Source of the DNA: Actinomycetota bacterium
GTDB lineage: Bacteria > Actinomycetota > Acidimicrobiia > Acidimicrobiales > Ilumatobacteraceae
Length of the DNA stretch: 7,702 nucleotides
Reading direction: 5' to 3'
NCBI GenBank assembly: GCA_005793785.1
Contig: SXPW01000073.1
Span: 1 to 7,702, forward strand
The notes under the pieces are model-generated. The model saw only the letters and a list, made by a program, of their open reading frames with translations. It was not told the origin of the DNA and did no database searches. The position numbers and the translations under genes are program-made. Positions 6,473-7,702 of this stretch are shown here, piece by piece; position 1 is the stretch's first letter, and the number at the start of each line of letters is the position of its first letter.

Positions 6473-7348
6473 GTGATCGTTCACTTGATCGACGGAACCT
6501 ACGAGTTGTACCGCCAGTTTTTCGGTCAGCTCGGCCGTCATTCCGATGCAAACGAGAATGCGGGCGTCATCGGTGTGCTCACGAGCACACTGCAACTGAT
6601 CGAAGACGGCGCGACCCACCTCGGTGTCGCTACCGATCACGTAATCGAGAGTTTCCGCAACGATCTGTGGCCTGGATACAAGACAAGTGAAGGAATGGAG
6701 CCCGAGATCCTTCGACAAATACCCGTTCTCGAGAATGCCCTCACGACGATGGGCGTCACCGTCTGGGCGATGACGGAGTTCGAGGCCGACGACGCGCTCG
6801 CCTCTGCAGTACGAGTGGCGTGTGAGGATCGCCGCGTACACCAAGTACAACTCCTCACTCCCGACAAGGATCTCGGACAGTGCGTCAGTGGGCGTCGCGT
6901 CGTCCAAGTGGATCGCAAGAACGACGTTTTGATCGATGAAGCGGCAGTCCGCGCCAAGTTTGGCGTGGGACCAGAATCGATCGTCGACTATCTCGCCCTC
7001 GTCGGTGATAGTGCGGACGGGTTCCCAGGATTGCCGGGCTGGGGAGCAAAGAGTGCCTCGATCTTGCTCGCAACGTACGGCGACATCATGTCGATTCCGC
7101 CCGACCATGCACAGTGGATGGCCGATGGTGTCAAGGTACGCGGTGCGGAGAAGTTGGCTACCACCTTGCGTGATGGTCGGGCAGATGCCGAGTTGTTTCG
7201 AATCCTTGCGCGACTGGTGGACACCGTTGAAGTCGGATCGGTCGACGACTGGAAGTGGATGGGACCACTTCCATCCTTTGCATCGCTCACGGCGGAATGG
7301 GGAGTAACGAAACTTGGCGAGCGAGCTGCATCACGTCGACTGAAGTGA
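6473..7348 (+). CDS. Stand-alone 5'-3' exonuclease / flap endonuclease (PolA N-terminal type)
   Basis: A 291-aa protein matching the 5'-nuclease domain that normally forms the N-terminus of DNA polymerase I, here without any polymerase part. It would remove 5' flaps or RNA primers during lagging-strand maturation and repair. Metal-binding acidic motifs are present: D7 in LIDGTYELYR, E104/D106/D107 in FEADDALA, D131/D133 in TPDKDLGQ, and D179/D182 in VGDSADGFPG. The helix-hairpin-helix GLPGWGAKSASILL spans 186-199. FRNDLWPGYK (61-70) carries the conserved Arg/Lys of the 5'-phosphate and helical-arch region. The start is set at GTG 6473, which places the first beta strand (IVHLID) at the N-terminus as usual. 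A longer frame from 6365 would only overlap the previous gene and adds no family sequence. AGG at 6461-6463 is a weak ribosome site. The stop codon overlaps the 3' end of ffs on the other strand. Confidence 0.9.
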   Translation: MIVHLIDGTYELYRQFFGQLGRHSDANENAGVIGVLTSTLQLIEDGATHLGVATDHVIESFRNDLWPGYKTSEGMEPEILRQIPVLENALTTMGVTVWAMTEFEADDALASAVRVACEDRRVHQVQLLTPDKDLGQCVSGRRVVQVDRKNDVLIDEAAVRAKFGVGPESIVDYLALVGDSADGFPGLPGWGAKSASILLATYGDIMSIPPDHAQWMADGVKVRGAEKLATTLRDGRADAELFRILARLVDTVEVGSVDDWKWMGPLPSFASLTAEWGVTKLGERAASRRLK

Positions 7349-7457
7349 CGGCCAGGCGATCTGCGGCACACTTCAGCGACCGATGAAGGCTGCTTCCTTC
7401 CGGACCTGACCTGATTCTCGGGCATCCGTTGCACAGGACCCGACCGCCACCTCACTC
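7343..7457 (-). ncRNA. ffs: Signal recognition particle 4.5S RNA (small bacterial SRP RNA)
   Basis: On the minus strand, 7406-7388 reads GGTCCGGAAGGAAGCAGCC, the invariant Ffh-binding core, with CC/GG closing a GGAA tetraloop at 7401-7398. GTGTGCCG on the 3' side and GCAAC on the 5' side match E. coli 4.5S positions. The expected long hairpin can be built: GAGTGA (7457-7452) with TCACTT (7348-7343), GGCGGTC with GATCGCC further in, and CCGA with TCGG plus GAA with TTC nearer the core. This gives about 115 nt, close to E. coli's 114. The exact ends are inferred from pairing and could be a few nt shorter. The RNA pairs with Ffh to target membrane and secretory proteins to FtsY and the translocon. 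Its 3' end overlaps the exonuclease stop codon. Confidence 0.92.
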
Positions 7458-7478
7458 GACGAGATGTCGGCAGTGCCG

Positions 7479-7505
7479 AGGCTAACGCTGGTGCTCCGAA
7501 GTCAA
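7479..7505 (-). promoter_or_regulatory. Candidate promoter of ffs (TTGACT / TAGCCT)
   Basis: On the minus strand TTGACT (7505-7500) resembles a -35 box and TAGCCT (7484-7479) a TANNNT -10 box. The spacer is 15 nt, shorter than the usual 16-18. Transcription from about 7472 would give a precursor with a roughly 15-nt 5' extension before the ffs hairpin, which RNase P could trim as it does for E. coli 4.5S. Confidence 0.5.
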
Positions 7506-7535
7506 CGCACTCTCGAGCCCGCATCGTGGCTCAGA

Positions 7536-7541
7536 TAGCCT
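7536..7541 (+). promoter_or_regulatory. Candidate -10 box (TAGCCT) of tRNA-Ser
   Basis: TAGCCT fits TANNNT and would start transcription near 7548, leaving a leader of about 34 nt before the tRNA. The -35 position (TCGAGC, 7513-7518) matches the consensus only partly. This lies in the 124-bp gap between ffs and the tRNA, which otherwise seems to hold only the two divergent promoters. Confidence 0.35.
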
Positions 7542-7581
7542 GCCGTCAATCACGCGTTGCATCGCAACTCGCTGATGATTC

Positions 7582-7669
7582 GGAGGGGTGCGAGAGCGGC
7601 CGAATCGGCGCGCTTGGAAAGCGCGTGAAGCGCAAGCTTCCGTGGGTTCGAATCCCACCCCCTCCGCCA
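7582..7669 (+). tRNA. tRNA-Ser, anticodon GGA, CCA encoded
   Basis: A complete class II tRNA cloverleaf of 88 nt including CCA. Acceptor GGAGGGG (7582-7588) pairs with CCCCTCC (7659-7665), with discriminator G7666 followed by encoded CCA (7667-7669). The anticodon stem CGCGC/GCGCG (7609-7613, 7621-7625) encloses loop TTGGAAA, so the anticodon is GGA, reading UCC and UCU. The long variable arm typical of serine is GAAGC/GCTTC with a GCAA loop (7627-7640). The T-arm is GTGGG/CCCAC (7642-7646, 7654-7658) with loop TTCGAAT. Discriminator G and the long variable arm both fit the serine identity set. No attachment-site repeat or integrase is visible beside it. Confidence 0.97.
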
Positions 7670-7702
7670 AACCCTCACAGATAGCGTTGCCAGACGGAAG
7701 GG

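Noticed and set aside
7482..7670. Minus-strand ORF of 62 codons beginning MAEGVGFEPTEACASRAFQ
   Set aside because: It is the antisense of the tRNA-Ser gene, a well-known kind of spurious protein; GVGFEPT is the reverse translation of the T-arm region.
7682..7687. TAGCGT near the right edge as a -10 box for a following gene
   Set aside because: It fits TANNNT, but the window ends 15 bases later, so no start codon or transcript can be tied to it.
7582..7702. tRNA-Ser as an integration site for a mobile element
   Set aside because: No repeat of the tRNA 3' end, no integrase and no change in composition is visible in the window, although only 33 bases remain beyond the tRNA.

Overview
The window looks like a chromosomal piece of a moderately GC-rich actinobacterium. 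It is most likely an uncultured or aquatic Acidimicrobiia-type organism. That placement is inferred from the thiolase's resemblance to actinobacterial FadA4-type enzymes, from a crotonyl-CoA carboxylase/reductase (Ccr) close to the Kitasatospora/Streptomyces type, from frequent GTG/TTG starts, and from TANNNT -10 boxes sitting almost on top of start codons. No mobile element, CRISPR array, phage gene or obviously foreign segment is visible.

Layout from left to right. (1) Positions 1-470, minus strand: the N-terminal part of a secreted CopC-like (Ig-fold) protein that runs off the left edge. (2) Positions 556-2790, plus strand: dnaX followed by recR 9 bp later, a replication/recombination pair without the ybaB gene that often lies between them. 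(3) Positions 2833-4017, minus strand: an acetyl-CoA acetyltransferase (thiolase), convergent with recR and divergent from ccr. (4) Positions 4090-7348, plus strand: a tight four-gene run made of ccr, methylmalonyl/ethylmalonyl-CoA epimerase, a small A24-type prepilin-peptidase-like membrane protein, and a stand-alone 5'-3' exonuclease. (5) Positions about 7343-7457, minus strand: the SRP 4.5S RNA gene (ffs), whose 3' end reaches the exonuclease stop codon. (6) Positions 7582-7669, plus strand: tRNA-Ser(GGA) with encoded CCA.

The metabolic core fits the front half of an ethylmalonyl-CoA pathway or a butyryl/ethylmalonyl-CoA supply route. The thiolase would join or split acetoacetyl-CoA, Ccr reductively carboxylates crotonyl-CoA to ethylmalonyl-CoA, and the epimerase converts the ethylmalonyl/methylmalonyl-CoA stereoisomer for a B12 mutase. 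The other pathway enzymes are not in the window.

The informational genes dnaX, recR, ffs and tRNA-Ser are neighbours in many bacteria (for example tRNA-Ser, scr, dnaX, yaaK, recR in Bacillus subtilis). Here they flank the metabolic block and ffs is inverted, so the block may have been placed into an older cluster. I found no clearly new defence or mobile system. The most unusual points are the divergent prepilin-peptidase-like protein inside a carbon-metabolism operon and the tail-to-tail contact between the exonuclease gene and ffs.
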